A stretch of DNA of 64,000 nt from Thermoplasmatota archaeon. Its GTDB lineage: Archaea > Thermoplasmatota > E2 > DHVEG-1 > B18-G2. Where the stretch lies: assembly GCA_029259115.1 (NCBI GenBank), contig JAPDJO010000018.1, forward strand, positions 1 to 64,000, in the 5' to 3' direction. Position numbers and translations under genes: made by a program. Shown piece after piece: positions 50,345-59,664 of this stretch. Numbering within the stretch: the stretch's first letter is position 1; each line of letters opens with the position of its first letter. The notes below the pieces were generated by a model that saw nothing but the letters and a program-made list of their open reading frames with translations, did no database searches and was not told the origin of the DNA.

Positions 50345-51207
50345 TGGCTACGGAGAAGAAGTTCGTCAGAGAAAATGTGAAGAGATTAATGATAAAGGAA
50401 TACCTCAGAGAGAGAATCGCAGGCGCAGGATTCGGAGGAATGGATATACAGCGAACGCCTATGGGAACCAGGATATCCATACTCGTGGAAAGGCCAGGAT
50501 TAGTCATAGGTAGAGGTGGATCAAACATAGCTAAACTCACAGAAGAGATTAAAGAAAAGTTTGATGTTGACAATCCTCAGATAGAGATCATAGAGGCTGG
50601 AGATAAAGCTGCACTTAATGCTCAGATAATGGCAGAAAAATTAGCCGAGGCTTTAGAAAGAGGATGGCACTTCAGAAGAGCTGGACATTCAACAGTAAGA
50701 AGAATAATGGAGGCAGGAGCAAAAGGATGTCAGGTAATAATATCAGGGAAGCTTACAGGAGAAAGACATAGAACAGAGAAGTTTACTCAGGGCCATGTAA
50801 AGTACTGTGGAGATATAGTGAAAGATGTTATGGATGAAGGATTTGCTGTAGCAAAGCTTAAACCTGGAGTTATTGGAGTAAAAGTTAGGATAATGAAGCC
50901 TGATGCAAAGCTGCCAGATGAGATATCTATAGTGGGTCCAGAGGCAGAAAAGAAAGAGGAAGCTGAAGAAGAGGCAAAGGAGGAAGAAAAGGAGGCCAAA
51001 GAGGAAAAGAAGGAGGAGGCAAAACTGACCGATCTCAAAGGAGTTGGAGAATCGATAGTCAAAGAATTGGAGAAACTAGGAATAAAATCCATAGAAGATC
51101 TCAAGGATATGTCCATCGAAGAATTAGAAAAGATAAAAGGTATAGGTAAGAAGACAGCTAAGGAAATCAAAGAACAACTCAAGAAAGTCTTAAAAGAGGT
51201 GGAGTAA
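50344..51207 (+). CDS. rps3: Ribosomal protein S3 (uS3) with C-terminal HhH extension
   Basis: 287 residues. Residues ~1-200 are standard archaeal uS3: KKFVRENVKRLMIKEYLRE, the KH-domain GLVIGRGGSNI, AGHSTVRRIMEAGAKG and GVIGVKVRIMKPDAKLPDE. A Glu/Lys-rich linker (~205-235) leads to two helix-hairpin-helix units, LKGVGESIVKELEKLG and IKGIGKKTAKEIKEQL. The tail makes it ~70-80 residues longer than the core. The HhH pair probably binds rRNA or DNA nonspecifically (inference). ATG 50344 is chosen over GTG 50341. Confidence 0.95.
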   Translation: MATEKKFVRENVKRLMIKEYLRERIAGAGFGGMDIQRTPMGTRISILVERPGLVIGRGGSNIAKLTEEIKEKFDVDNPQIEIIEAGDKAALNAQIMAEKLAEALERGWHFRRAGHSTVRRIMEAGAKGCQVIISGKLTGERHRTEKFTQGHVKYCGDIVKDVMDEGFAVAKLKPGVIGVKVRIMKPDAKLPDEISIVGPEAEKKEEAEEEAKEEEKEAKEEKKEEAKLTDLKGVGESIVKELEKLGIKSIEDLKDMSIEELEKIKGIGKKTAKEIKEQLKKVLKEVE

Positions 51208-51407
51208 TGGCGCTTAAGATTAAGGATATAAGAGAGATGTCTCCCGAAGAGAGGGAGGAAAAACTTAAGGAATTGAGAGAAGAGCTCATGCATGAGAGAG
51301 GAGTAGCTGCTATGGGTGGATCTCCTCCCAATCCCGGAAAGATAAGGCAGCTTAGAAAATCTATATCTAGACTGCTTACCGTGATTAGGGAGGAAAAAGA
51401 GAAATGA
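51207..51407 (+). CDS. rpl29: Ribosomal protein L29 (uL29)
   Basis: 66 residues, all-helical. DIREMSPEEREEKLKELREEL, RGVAAMGGSPPNPGKIRQLRKSI (SPPNPGKIRQLRK is the archaeal insert) and LTVIREEKEK. Its ATG shares one base with the S3 stop and its end overlaps aIF1 by 4 nt. Confidence 0.96.
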   Translation: MALKIKDIREMSPEEREEKLKELREELMHERGVAAMGGSPPNPGKIRQLRKSISRLLTVIREEKEK

Positions 51408-51703
51408 GTGAGATATGCCCAAAATGTGGTCTGCCTAAAGAGATATGCGTTTGCGAAGAAATAGCAAGAGAGCAGCAGATAGTGGAGATAAAGATAGACA
51501 AGAGAAGGTATGGCAAAACAATGACCATAATAGAGGGTATAGACGAGAAGACCGCTGATATGAAGTCTCTGGTGAGTAAACTTAAATCGATATGCGCAAG
51601 CGGCGGGACCGTAAAAGATGGAAGAATAGAGCTGCAAGGAGATCATAGGAACAAGGTAAAAGAGTATCTCGAAAGCCTTGGCTACACGGTAAAGGTATCC
51701 TGA
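51404..51703 (+). CDS. Translation initiation factor aIF1 (SUI1)
   Basis: 99 residues. A short zinc-ribbon-like N-terminus ICPKCGLPKEICVCEEI precedes the SUI1 core: DKRRYGKTMTIIEGID, LKSICASGGTVKDGRIELQGDHR, and KEYLESLGYTV. It binds the 30S subunit and checks start-codon recognition. Co-location with L29 and Rnp1 is the usual euryarchaeal order. Confidence 0.95.
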   Translation: MSEICPKCGLPKEICVCEEIAREQQIVEIKIDKRRYGKTMTIIEGIDEKTADMKSLVSKLKSICASGGTVKDGRIELQGDHRNKVKEYLESLGYTVKVS

Positions 51704-51704
51704 G

Positions 51705-51980
51705 GTGATAACAGTGAAAGAAGAGACACTCTTGGTTAAAGGAGAGCTTATCGGGAAAGAAGTTAGGATAAAGGAGTGCAAAGATCCCTCATGGGTAGGT
51801 AAGATAGGAAAGATAGTGGATGAAACGAAAAACACATTCAAAATAGAAATAGATGGAGAAGAAAAGATCATAGCTAAAGATATTGCGGTGTTTGAATTTA
51901 AGATAGGGAATAAAACATACGAAGTTGAAGGCTCAAGATTAAAATTCAGACCTGAAGAAAGGATAAAGAAAGCGAGGTAG
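51705..51980 (+). CDS. rnp1: RNase P protein component 1 (Rpp29/Pop4)
   Basis: 91 residues, Sm-like barrel of archaeal RNase [33 protein letters not shown] is split here to [16 protein letters not shown] and [11 protein letters not shown], then [10 protein letters not shown] and [16 protein letters not shown]. Start GTG 51705; GTG 51714 is an alternative. Its neighbours are aIF1 and S17, as in other euryarchaea. Confidence 0.93.
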   Translation: MITVKEETLLVKGELIGKEVRIKECKDPSWVGKIGKIVDETKNTFKIEIDGEEKIIAKDIAVFEFKIGNKTYEVEGSRLKFRPEERIKKAR

Positions 51981-51984
51981 GAAA

Positions 51985-52332
51985 ATGGCCGAGAAAAAAG
52001 GAAGAGATATAGGTTTGGGCGTTCCAATACCAGAGAAGACATGCGATGATAAAAATTGTCCATTCCATGGAAGCTTATCGGTTAGAGGACAAATTATAAC
52101 CGGAGAGGTTGTATCAGATAAGATGCAGAAGACCGTCGTTGTAAAGAGAGAATATCTATATTACATTCCAAAGTACGAGAGATATGAAAAGAGGACATCA
52201 AAGTATATGGCTCATTGCCCTCCATGCTTAGAGGTTAAAGTTGGGGATAAGGTGAAGATTGGTGAGTGTAGACCTATAAGTAAAGGAGTTTCATTTGTTG
52301 TCATCCAGAAATTAGAAGGTGAAAAGAGATGA
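51985..52332 (+). CDS. rps17: Ribosomal protein S17 (uS17)
   Basis: 115 residues. [21 protein letters not shown] is archaeal-type N-terminal (DDKNCPFHG), then [47 protein letters not shown] and [13 protein letters not shown]. Its stop overlaps the L14 start by 4 nt. Confidence 0.96.
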   Translation: MAEKKGRDIGLGVPIPEKTCDDKNCPFHGSLSVRGQIITGEVVSDKMQKTVVVKREYLYYIPKYERYEKRTSKYMAHCPPCLEVKVGDKVKIGECRPISKGVSFVVIQKLEGEKR

Positions 52333-52727
52333 AAGGAATTCCTGGAAGAACTCATAGAGGTTTGCCAGTAGGAGCAAGGTTGGAATGCGTAGATAACACA
52401 GGTGCAAAGGAGTTGCAGATAATTATGGTTCCAAAGATAAAGGGAGTGCATCGAAGATATCCTGCTGCTGGAGTTGGTGATTTGGTCGTTGCTAGCGTGA
52501 AGAAGGGAAAGATAGAGATCAGGAAACAAGTAGTATATGCGGTTATAGTTAGGCAAAGAAGACCTTACAGGAGACCAAATGGAGTTATGGTTCAGTTTGA
52601 GGATAATGCTGCTGTCATAGTAACACCAACTGGAGAAATGAAAGGATCGATGATAAAAGGGCCGGTCGCTCTCGAAGCAGCAGAAAGATGGCCCAAGATA
52701 GCTGCTAATGCATCTATGATTGTTTGA
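52329..52727 (+). CDS. rpl14: Ribosomal protein L14 (uL14)
   Basis: 132 residues. [69 protein letters not shown] and [22 protein letters not shown]. Binds 23S rRNA at the subunit interface (bridge B8). Confidence 0.97.
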   Translation: MKGIPGRTHRGLPVGARLECVDNTGAKELQIIMVPKIKGVHRRYPAAGVGDLVVASVKKGKIEIRKQVVYAVIVRQRRPYRRPNGVMVQFEDNAAVIVTPTGEMKGSMIKGPVALEAAERWPKIAANASMIV

Positions 52728-52737
52728 GGTGATAGAA

Positions 52738-53244
52738 ATGATAGAATCAAAGCAACCCAGAAAACAAAGGAAATTCCTCTTCAATGCACCACTTCATGTA
52801 AGGAGAAAATTCCTATCTGCCCATCTCTCAGACGATCTCATAACAAAGTATAAGAGAAGGAGTTTTCCTATTGCAAAGGGAGATACCGTTAAAGTCGTGA
52901 GAGGTGACTTCAAGGGTCACACAGGAAAGGTTGCAGAAGTGGATCTTAAGAAAGGCATCGTTAAGGTTGAAGGAGTGTTGATAACAAAGGCTGATGGAAA
53001 GAGAGTGATGAGACCTCTACATCCCAGTAATCTCATAATAACCAAGCTCAACCTTACAGATCCTGTAAGAAGGAAGAAACTAGAGAGAGGTGTATCAGAA
53101 GAGGTGAAAGAGGAAATAGAGAAGGAAGCCGAAGAGCAGATTAGAGAGATGGAAAAGGAACAGGAAGAGGTTAAAGAAAAAGAAGAGGAAAAGGAAGAAA
53201 AGGGTAGTGAAAAGGAGGTAAAAGAGAATGAGCAAACATCTTAA
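52738..53244 (+). CDS. rpl24: Ribosomal protein L24 (uL24) with acidic tail
   Basis: 168 residues from ATG 52738, which follows GAGGTGATAG; the frame opens 18 nt earlier without a ribosome site. KQRKFLFNAPLHVRRKFLSAHL, KRRSFPIAKGDTVKVVRGDFKGHTGKV (KOW motif) and RPLHPSNLIITKLNL are the core. The last ~55 residues are almost only Glu and Lys, an unusual low-complexity tail like those in S3 and L32e in the same operon. Overlaps S4e by 17 nt. Confidence 0.95.
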   Translation: MIESKQPRKQRKFLFNAPLHVRRKFLSAHLSDDLITKYKRRSFPIAKGDTVKVVRGDFKGHTGKVAEVDLKKGIVKVEGVLITKADGKRVMRPLHPSNLIITKLNLTDPVRRKKLERGVSEEVKEEIEKEAEEQIREMEKEQEEVKEKEEEKEEKGSEKEVKENEQTS

Positions 53245-53953
53245 GAGATTAGCAGCACCAAGAGCCATGCCCATACCAAGAAAGATTGCAAAATTTACCA
53301 TAAAACCATCTCCAGGTCCACATCCAGCAGATAGAGCTTTACCTCTCGGAATAATTGTCAGAGATCTATTGAAGTTATGCGATACCGGAAAAGAAGCTAA
53401 GAAGATCATAAAGAATGGAGACATACTTGTCGATGGTAGAGTCAGGAAAGATATCAAATTCCCCTGTGGATTGATGGATGTCATATCTATTCCAAAACTC
53501 AAAAAATCTTACAGAGTTTTGTTTGATCAAAGAGGGAAGTTAACGCTTGTTCCAATAGATGAAAAAGACGCAAAATGGAAGTTGTGTAGAGTAGAAAATA
53601 AAACGACTGTGAAGGGAGGGAAGACTCAACTGAATCTCCACGATGGCAAGAATCTATTGATAGAGAATGATGGTTATAAGACAGGTGATGTGATAAAACT
53701 ATCTCTTAAAGATAACAAGGTCATCGATCACTATCCCTTAGAGAAAGGAATCTTAGCCCTGATAACTGGAGGAAAGCATATAGGAGAAGTCGCAACCATC
53801 GAAGAGATAACAGTAACCAAATCATCAAAGCCAAACATAGTCTCCCTAAAAGGAAAAAGCGGAACGTTTTCGACGATAAAGGATTATGTTTTCCCTGTTG
53901 GAAAGGAAAAGCCTGCTATCAATCTGCCAGAGGTGAGGATCGATGGAAGCTAA
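53228..53953 (+). CDS. rps4e: Ribosomal protein S4e
   Basis: 241 residues, archaeal/eukaryotic S4e with S4 and KOW-like domains. HLKRLAAPRAMPIPRK, SPGPHPADRALPLGIIVRD, LVDGRVRKDIKFPCGLMDVI, NKTTVKGGKTQLNLHDG and the late GGKHIGEVATIEEI. Diagnostic of archaeal operons. Confidence 0.97.
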   Translation: MSKHLKRLAAPRAMPIPRKIAKFTIKPSPGPHPADRALPLGIIVRDLLKLCDTGKEAKKIIKNGDILVDGRVRKDIKFPCGLMDVISIPKLKKSYRVLFDQRGKLTLVPIDEKDAKWKLCRVENKTTVKGGKTQLNLHDGKNLLIENDGYKTGDVIKLSLKDNKVIDHYPLEKGILALITGGKHIGEVATIEEITVTKSSKPNIVSLKGKSGTFSTIKDYVFPVGKEKPAINLPEVRIDGS

Positions 53954-54449
53954 GTTCGAGCCCAGAGTCGCAAAGGTTACGATAAACATAGGCGTAGGAG
54001 AGGCTGGAGAAAGATTGGAAAAGGCTGAAAAGGTGCTGGAGATGCTCACCGGCAGAAAACCTGTAAAAACTATAGCAAAAAGAACAAACAAGGAGTTTGG
54101 TATAAGGAAAGGTATGCCTATAGGCTGTAAGGTTACTCTTAGAAAGAAGGAAGCGGAGGAGTTTCTGAAAAAAGCTTTTGGTATATTGAATAACAAGATT
54201 CCGTCTTATTCTTTCGATGATGAAGGTAACTTCTCATTTGGAATACCTGATTATACTCTTTTCCCCGACCAGAAGTATGATCCTGAGATAGGGATTTTTG
54301 GCATGGATATTTGTGTCACTCTAGAGAGGATAGGATACAGGATAAAACACAGAAAGATAAGGAGGAGGAAGATACCAGCAAAGCACAGGATAAAGAGAGA
54401 GGAAGCTATGGAGTTTGTTAAAAAGAGGTTCAACGTAGAGGTGATTTAG
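53943..54449 (+). CDS. rpl5: Ribosomal protein L5 (uL5)
   Basis: 168 residues. [26 protein letters not shown] is split as [11 protein letters not shown] and [56 protein letters not shown]. Holds 5S rRNA and contacts the P-site tRNA. Overlaps S4e by 11 nt. Confidence 0.97.
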   Translation: MEAKFEPRVAKVTINIGVGEAGERLEKAEKVLEMLTGRKPVKTIAKRTNKEFGIRKGMPIGCKVTLRKKEAEEFLKKAFGILNNKIPSYSFDDEGNFSFGIPDYTLFPDQKYDPEIGIFGMDICVTLERIGYRIKHRKIRRRKIPAKHRIKREEAMEFVKKRFNVEVI

Positions 54450-54604
54450 TGAAGATAAAGGAAAGGAAGAAGATCTATGGTAGAGTGAAGGGATGCGAGA
54501 GGTGCGGTAGAAAGAGAGGTATCATTAGAAGATATGGTTTACATCTATGTAGGCAATGCTTTAGAGAGGTTGCTGAAGAGTTAGGTTTTAAAAAGTATTC
54601 CTGA
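54449..54604 (+). CDS. rps14: Ribosomal protein S14 (uS14), zinc form
   Basis: 51 residues, starting GTG 54449 on the last base of the L5 stop. [20 protein letters not shown] with CERC, then [23 protein letters not shown] with CRQC, makes the C-x2-C...C-x2-C zinc ribbon of archaeal S14. Its short length is normal for the zinc-type archaeal form. Confidence 0.95.
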   Translation: MKIKERKKIYGRVKGCERCGRKRGIIRRYGLHLCRQCFREVAEELGFKKYS

Positions 54605-54617
54605 TTCGGGTGATAAG

Positions 54618-55007
54618 ATGCAGCACGATCCATTATCAGATGCTCTCTCAGCAATAAAGAATGCAGAGATGAAAGGAAAGAGAAGATGTACAATAAAGCC
54701 TGCATCTAAACTCATAGGAAATGTACTTAGTCTAATGAAGGAAGAGGGCTACATAAAGGAGTTTGAGTTTATCGATGATCACAAAGCAGGTTACTTTGAG
54801 GTGGAGTTAAAAGGAGCTATAAATGATTGTGGAGCTATTAAACCCAGATATCCAATAAAGAGAGATGAGATGGAAAAATGGGAGTCTAGATACCTACCAG
54901 CGAGAGATTTTGGGATATTGATACTAACGACAAATCAGGGTGTGATATCAAATAAAAAAGCAAAGGAGTTGGGCATTGGCGGAAAACTTTTAGCTTATGT
55001 GTATTAG
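54618..55007 (+). CDS. rps8: Ribosomal protein S8 (uS8)
   Basis: 129 residues. [62 protein letters not shown] and [25 protein letters not shown]. Bacterial S8 represses its operon; no matching mRNA site was sought here. Confidence 0.97.
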   Translation: MQHDPLSDALSAIKNAEMKGKRRCTIKPASKLIGNVLSLMKEEGYIKEFEFIDDHKAGYFEVELKGAINDCGAIKPRYPIKRDEMEKWESRYLPARDFGILILTTNQGVISNKKAKELGIGGKLLAYVY

Positions 55008-55016
55008 GTGTCAACC

Positions 55017-55565
55017 ATGGCAAGGAAGAGACTTGAAGAGATAAGAAAAGTCCTTGAGATTCCGGATAACGTCGAGGTTAGAGTAGAAGAGGGGAATAAA
55101 GTATATGTTAAAGGAGAGAAAGGAGAGTTATTCAGAGAATTGACCCACCATAAGGTCGAGATAAGAAAAATCGACAACAAAGTAGAGATATACTGCAAGA
55201 AACCAAGGAGAAAAGACCTTGCGATGGTCGGAACATGTTATGCCCACATAAAGAATATGATAAAAGGTGTAACCGAAGGTTTTGAATATAAGATGAAGGT
55301 TGTCTACTCTCACTTCCCTATAAAAACGTCAGTAAGTGGAGATCAATTCTTAATTCATAACTTCTTGGGGGAGAAAAAGCCAAGGGTTGCAAAGATACTA
55401 GATGGTGTGAGTGTTGAGATAAAAGGGGATCTGATCCTTGTTAAGGGTATAGACAAGGAAAAGGTTGGACAGACTGTAGCGAACATAGAGCTAGCTACAA
55501 GAGTTAAGAACAGGGATGTCAGGGTATTCCAAGATGGAATATACAGGATATCGAGAGGTGATTAA
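55017..55565 (+). CDS. rpl6: Ribosomal protein L6 (uL6)
   Basis: 182 residues from ATG 55017 (GTG 55008 is in frame but lacks spacing to the GGTG motif). [49 protein letters not shown] and [28 protein letters not shown] and [11 protein letters not shown]. Two alpha/beta domains of archaeal uL6. Confidence 0.95.
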   Translation: MARKRLEEIRKVLEIPDNVEVRVEEGNKVYVKGEKGELFRELTHHKVEIRKIDNKVEIYCKKPRRKDLAMVGTCYAHIKNMIKGVTEGFEYKMKVVYSHFPIKTSVSGDQFLIHNFLGEKKPRVAKILDGVSVEIKGDLILVKGIDKEKVGQTVANIELATRVKNRDVRVFQDGIYRISRGD

Positions 55566-55567
55566 GG

Positions 55568-56236
55568 ATGGAGAAGGAGGAATTTCTAAAGTTCCTAACG
55601 AGTATTCAAGGTATAGGCAAAGCAAAAGCTGAAGCAATATACAATAGCGGTTACGATTCTATAGAGAAATTGAAAAAAGCAAAGATAGAGGATCTTACCA
55701 ATATAAAAGGTATAAACGAGGAGTTGGCTAAGAAGATAAAAGAAAAAGTGGGCACAGAGGAAGAAGAAAAGAAGGAGGAGAAAAAAGAAATAAAGGAAGA
55801 AACTAAGGAAGAAAAACCAAAGAAAATGATTCCAAGGATTAAGCCCAAACTTGACGAAAGGATAAAGGATGCCTTGGAAAAGAGAAGGATAAGAAAGGAA
55901 AAAGAGCCTGAATTTCTGAGACAGGAATGGTTCAGATACAAAAGATTGGAAGAATGCTGGAGGAGGCCCAAGGGTTTGCATTCGAAGATGAGGAAAGGAC
56001 TCAAGTATAGACCTGCTAGGGTTAAAATAGGTTACAGAGGACCAAAACTAGCTAGAAACCTTCATCCTTCAGGATTTGAAGAAGTCTTAGTATATAGAGT
56101 TGAAGATCTTAACAATATAAATCCGGAGAAACAAGCCGTCAGAATAGGTGGAACTGTTGGAGTTAGGAAAAGGATAGAGATAGTAAAAAGAGCTGATGAG
56201 TTAGGTATAAGGGTATTGAATAGGGGTGAACTATGA
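55568..56236 (+). CDS. rpl32e: Ribosomal protein L32e with N-terminal HhH extension
   Basis: 222 residues. Residues ~1-65 are HhH units (TSIQGIGKAKAEAIYNSG, LTNIKGINEELAKKIKEK), then a Glu/Lys-rich linker, and L32e core from about 100: FLRQEWFRYKRLEECWRRPKGLHSK and YRGPKLARNLHPSGFEEVLVYR. Several euryarchaeal L32e carry such an extension. It resembles the S3 tail of the same operon, so the modules share origin or function (inference). Confidence 0.95.
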   Translation: MEKEEFLKFLTSIQGIGKAKAEAIYNSGYDSIEKLKKAKIEDLTNIKGINEELAKKIKEKVGTEEEEKKEEKKEIKEETKEEKPKKMIPRIKPKLDERIKDALEKRRIRKEKEPEFLRQEWFRYKRLEECWRRPKGLHSKMRKGLKYRPARVKIGYRGPKLARNLHPSGFEEVLVYRVEDLNNINPEKQAVRIGGTVGVRKRIEIVKRADELGIRVLNRGEL

Positions 56237-56694
56237 CAGATTTAAGGCATCAAAGGAGAATGGCTGCAGAGGTACTGAAATGTGGGGAGAACAGGGTATG
56301 GATGGATCCAGATAGATGCGAAGAGATAGCAAAAGCTGTAACAAGATCAGATATAAGGCTCCTGATAAAAGGTGGTGCAATAGCAAAGAAGCCAGTAAAG
56401 GGTATATCGAGCGCAAGAAAGAAGAAGCTCAAGATGCAGAAAGAAAAAGGCAGGAGGAAAGGTCCTGGTTCAAGGAAAGGAGCAAAGAATGCAAGGTATC
56501 CGAGAAAGAGGAAATGGGTTGTCACGATAAGAGCAATAAGAGCATATCTAAGGGAATTAAGAGATGAAGGAAAGATAGACAGACATACCTATAGGATATA
56601 CTACAGAAGAGCTAAAGGAGGAGTTTTCAGAAGTAAGGCTCACTTGAGATCACATCTAATAGATGAAGGAATAATCAAGGAGGAAGAAAAATGA
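56233..56694 (+). CDS. rpl19e: Ribosomal protein L19e
   Basis: 153 residues, almost all-helical and very basic. LRHQRRMAAEVLKCGENRVW, DPDRCEEIAKAVTRSDIRLLI, RRKGPGSRKGAKNARYPRKR and AYLRELRDEGKIDRHTYRIYYRRAKGG. Overlaps L32e and L18 by 4 nt each. Confidence 0.97.
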   Translation: MTDLRHQRRMAAEVLKCGENRVWMDPDRCEEIAKAVTRSDIRLLIKGGAIAKKPVKGISSARKKKLKMQKEKGRRKGPGSRKGAKNARYPRKRKWVVTIRAIRAYLRELRDEGKIDRHTYRIYYRRAKGGVFRSKAHLRSHLIDEGIIKEEEK

Positions 56695-57197
56695 GTCAAG
56701 GACCAAGATACAGATTGCCATTCAAAAGAAGAAGACTAGGTATAACAGACTACAGGAAGAGAAAAAATTTACTTAAATCCAGGAAAATCAGAGCAGTGAT
56801 AAGGAGATCTTTGAAATATATAACTATACAGTTTGTGAAATACAACGAAAAAGGGGACGAGGTTTTAGTAGCTGTAACATCAAAGGAACTAGAAAAATAT
56901 GGATGGAACGGTACTAAAGATTCAACACCCGCAGCGTATCTAACTGGAATAATCGCTGGAATAAAAGCTAAGGAAAAAGGTATCAATGAGTGTATAGCAG
57001 ATATAGGAAGATACACGGCAAGTAGAGGAGCCAGGGTCTTCGCTGCGATCAAGGGAATCATAGATGCAGGCGTAGAATGCCCATGCGATGAGTCTATGTT
57101 TCCAAGTGAGGAGAGGATAAGGGGAGAACATCTCCAGAAGAAACTCAATGTTGATGTTTTTGAGATCAAAGATAAGATAATGGGTGGAGAGAAATGA
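56691..57197 (+). CDS. rpl18: Ribosomal protein L18 (uL18)
   Basis: 168 residues. [62 protein letters not shown] and [20 protein letters not shown]. Binds 5S rRNA. Confidence 0.97.
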   Translation: MSQGPRYRLPFKRRRLGITDYRKRKNLLKSRKIRAVIRRSLKYITIQFVKYNEKGDEVLVAVTSKELEKYGWNGTKDSTPAAYLTGIIAGIKAKEKGINECIADIGRYTASRGARVFAAIKGIIDAGVECPCDESMFPSEERIRGEHLQKKLNVDVFEIKDKIMGGEK

Positions 57198-57853
57198 ACG
57201 AGATCGATTGGGAACCAAAGACAAAGCTGGGAAGATTGGTGAAAAGTGGAGAGATAAGAACAATGGGAGAGGCTCTTAGGACAGGATTGCCTTTGAAAGA
57301 GCCTGAGATAGTTGATATACTTCTACCTGATCTGAAGGATGAAATCTTGGACGTTAATATGGTTCAGAGGATGACAGATTCTGGAAGAAGGGTTAAGTTC
57401 GCTATCACAGCTGTCGTTGGAAATGAAGACGGTTATGTTGGATTAGGGCATGCAAAAGGTAAAGAAGTCGGAGCAAGTATAAGGAAAGCGATTGAGAATG
57501 CAAAGCTCAACATCATAGAGATAAGGAGAGGATGCGGTTCCTGGGAGTGTAGATGTGGAAAACCTCATACTCTGCCTTTTGCTGTCATGGGAAAATGCGG
57601 ATCTGTAGAGGTGTACTTCAAGCCGGCGCCACAAGGTTTGGGTTTGGTTGCAGGAGAAGTCGCAAAGAAGATACTCAGATTAGCTGGAGTGAAAGATATA
57701 TGGGCATTCACAAGAGGAACTACAAGAACTACCGTTAATTATGCACAGGCTGTTTACAACGCTTTAAAGAAGAATGCTGAAGTTAGATTAACTGAAGATG
57801 AGATAAAGAGATTAAACATAATCTCTGGATCAGCAGGCGTAGAGGAGGAGTAA
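57194..57853 (+). CDS. rps5: Ribosomal protein S5 (uS5)
   Basis: 219 residues. [54 protein letters not shown] (S5 dsRBD), [19 protein letters not shown] with extra cysteines usual in archaea, and [21 protein letters not shown]. Overlaps L18 by 4 nt. Confidence 0.97.
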   Translation: MNEIDWEPKTKLGRLVKSGEIRTMGEALRTGLPLKEPEIVDILLPDLKDEILDVNMVQRMTDSGRRVKFAITAVVGNEDGYVGLGHAKGKEVGASIRKAIENAKLNIIEIRRGCGSWECRCGKPHTLPFAVMGKCGSVEVYFKPAPQGLGLVAGEVAKKILRLAGVKDIWAFTRGTTRTTVNYAQAVYNALKKNAEVRLTEDEIKRLNIISGSAGVEEE

Positions 57854-57854
57854 G

Positions 57855-58319
57855 ATGGTCTATGCTGTCGTGAGAGTAAGAGGCACCGTGAATATTAGGC
57901 ACGATATAAAAAAGACTCTAGAGATGCTAAGATTGAATAGGGTGAATCATTGTGTTCTGGTAGAAGAGAGCGAGAGTTACAAAGGGATGCTCCAAAAGGC
58001 TAAAGATTATATTACCTGGGGTGAAATAGAGAAAGACACGCTTGTTGAACTGATAAAGAAGAGGGGTAGATTAATCGGAGATAAACCTTTGGATGATGAT
58101 TATGTTAAAAGTGCAACATCTTACAAATCTATAGAAGAGCTTGCTGAAGCAATAATCGAAGGTAAAATAAAGTATAGGGAGCTACCAGAAATAAAACCTG
58201 TATTCAGATTATCTCCTCCAAGAAAGGGATATGAAGGGATAAAGAGGGCATACACTGTAGGTGGAGCTTTGGGTTACAGAGGGAAAGATATAAATGATCT
58301 GATAAAGAGGATGTTGTAA
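57855..58319 (+). CDS. rpl30: Ribosomal protein L30 (uL30)
   Basis: 154 residues, archaeal extended uL30. [49 protein letters not shown] and the C-terminal [27 protein letters not shown]. It is the last gene of the array; the L15 and SecY genes that usually follow are absent here. Confidence 0.97.
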   Translation: MVYAVVRVRGTVNIRHDIKKTLEMLRLNRVNHCVLVEESESYKGMLQKAKDYITWGEIEKDTLVELIKKRGRLIGDKPLDDDYVKSATSYKSIEELAEAIIEGKIKYRELPEIKPVFRLSPPRKGYEGIKRAYTVGGALGYRGKDINDLIKRML

Positions 58320-58371
58320 ATTTCAAAAAGTTATTAAATATGGAGGAAGTAAAATTATATAGAGGGATAGT

Positions 58372-58587
58372 ATGGAGGAAACCCTTTACAGCATAGAGAT
58401 CCATAAGGAGAAGGGGATGTACATAGGAAAGATATACTCTGATGTAGACGGAGTAAAGGAGTTCAGGAATCCAAAGATTGAGGGGCTATTGAGAGAGATA
58501 ACTTTCGATATACAGCTTGCTCTGGATACATTTTCAGCGAGATCCATGGAATTTGCCGAAGGAGAGCACATCGAGGAAGAGATATAG
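58372..58587 (+). CDS. Small conserved-looking protein, unknown function
   Basis: 71 residues. TLYSIEIHKEKGMYIGKIYS reads as two antiparallel strands, and EGLLREITFDIQLALDTFS as a helix, ending acidic. It resembles HicB-like or dsRBD-like small folds in strand-helix order only. The TATA-like AAATTATATAG lies about 25 nt before the ATG, so it has its own promoter. It occupies the place after L30 where L15/SecY are usually found. Confidence 0.5.
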   Translation: MEETLYSIEIHKEKGMYIGKIYSDVDGVKEFRNPKIEGLLREITFDIQLALDTFSARSMEFAEGEHIEEEI

Positions 58588-58594
58588 CTAACTC

Positions 58595-59551
58595 TCATTC
58601 CAAACTATTCTTCCCACTTTGATTATACCACCTAATCATATCTTCCACGGTTTTCTCCAAATCGAAGGTTGGTTTGTAACCTAAAACCCTTCTTGCCTTC
58701 TCACAACTTATTATTCTATTTGATGCTAAAGCCCTCACACGGAATCTCGTTATCTTGGGATTAGAGGATATAAATTCGTGCAGAGTAGCTAATGTGTATG
58801 CGATCCAGAAAGGAACTCTCTTCTCGGGTTTCTCAACTCCCAATCTCTCTACCAATTTTTCTATGAACTCTCCAATTTTTACTGTAAAGCTAACAACATT
58901 GAAAGTCTCTCCTCTATCATCCCTCTCCAATGCCAATCTGAGGCATCTTGCAACATCTACTGGATGGACGATGGATATAGTGTTGTTGCCATCTCCAACC
59001 AATACCATAGATTTGCTAGTAAGCATGTCCAGTAAAATCTTTGTTGTCTGCCCTCTGGCTCCAAAGACCAGTGGAGGTCTTATGATGGATGTCTTGATCT
59101 CTTCATACTCCCCGAGTATCTTTTCTCCCAACAATTTGGATTTTTGGTAAGCGTTCATGGGTTTCTTGGGAAAATCTTCAGTTATAACTGTATCGGTCTT
59201 TGGAAAACCATAAACTCCTGCTGAGCTAGTATACACTATTCTATCTATATCATTCCTGATGCATGCCTCTGCAACATTTTTAGTTCCATTAACATTAACA
59301 TCATAGATTATCTCTTTCTTGCCAAAATCTATAGCATAGGCAGCGTTATGGAAAACAGCATCAATACCTTTGAAGGCTTTATCCAAAGTCTCTGGTTTAG
59401 TTATATCCCCCCTAAAAATTTCTACCTCGTTTTTCCATCTAGTAGTAGATTTCCTTGATAGAATTCTTACTTCATAACCGTTCCTTAGTAATTCTTCAAC
59501 GAGATAAGAACCTATAAAACCTGTTCCACCTGTAACTAAAACCTTCATCAT
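58595..59551 (-). CDS. NAD-dependent epimerase/dehydratase (extended SDR)
   Basis: 318 residues. KVLVTGGTGFIGSYLVEEL is the Rossmann TGxxGxxG loop; D in FRGDIT, FHNAAY, YTSSAGVYG and YQKSK give the Ser-Tyr-Lys catalytic set. FNVVSFTVKIGEF and WIAYTLATLHEF match sterol/sugar-type extended SDRs. A nucleotide-sugar epimerase or a 3-beta-HSD-like isoprenoid dehydrogenase are both possible. It is convergent with the small gene and divergent from rpoK. The start may be 59551 or 59548. Confidence 0.8.
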   Translation of the reverse strand: MMKVLVTGGTGFIGSYLVEELLRNGYEVRILSRKSTTRWKNEVEIFRGDITKPETLDKAFKGIDAVFHNAAYAIDFGKKEIIYDVNVNGTKNVAEACIRNDIDRIVYTSSAGVYGFPKTDTVITEDFPKKPMNAYQKSKLLGEKILGEYEEIKTSIIRPPLVFGARGQTTKILLDMLTSKSMVLVGDGNNTISIVHPVDVARCLRLALERDDRGETFNVVSFTVKIGEFIEKLVERLGVEKPEKRVPFWIAYTLATLHEFISSNPKITRFRVRALASNRIISCEKARRVLGYKPTFDLEKTVEDMIRWYNQSGKNSLE

Positions 59552-59664
59552 AAGCAGATTGGTCTCATGTTTAATTATTTTCTCTTGTTATCCATCATAA
59601 TCTTTTTAAATAGCTCTTATATTCTCTGGTTCATCCCAAAATATCCTTAATTGGAGGTTCAAAT

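Noticed and set aside
50787..52063. Long minus-strand frames (211 and 294 codons) opposite S3 to S17
   Set aside because: They lie antisense to unambiguous ribosomal genes, are rich in Ser/Phe/Leu as expected from the complement of Lys/Glu-rich codons, and have no start signals.
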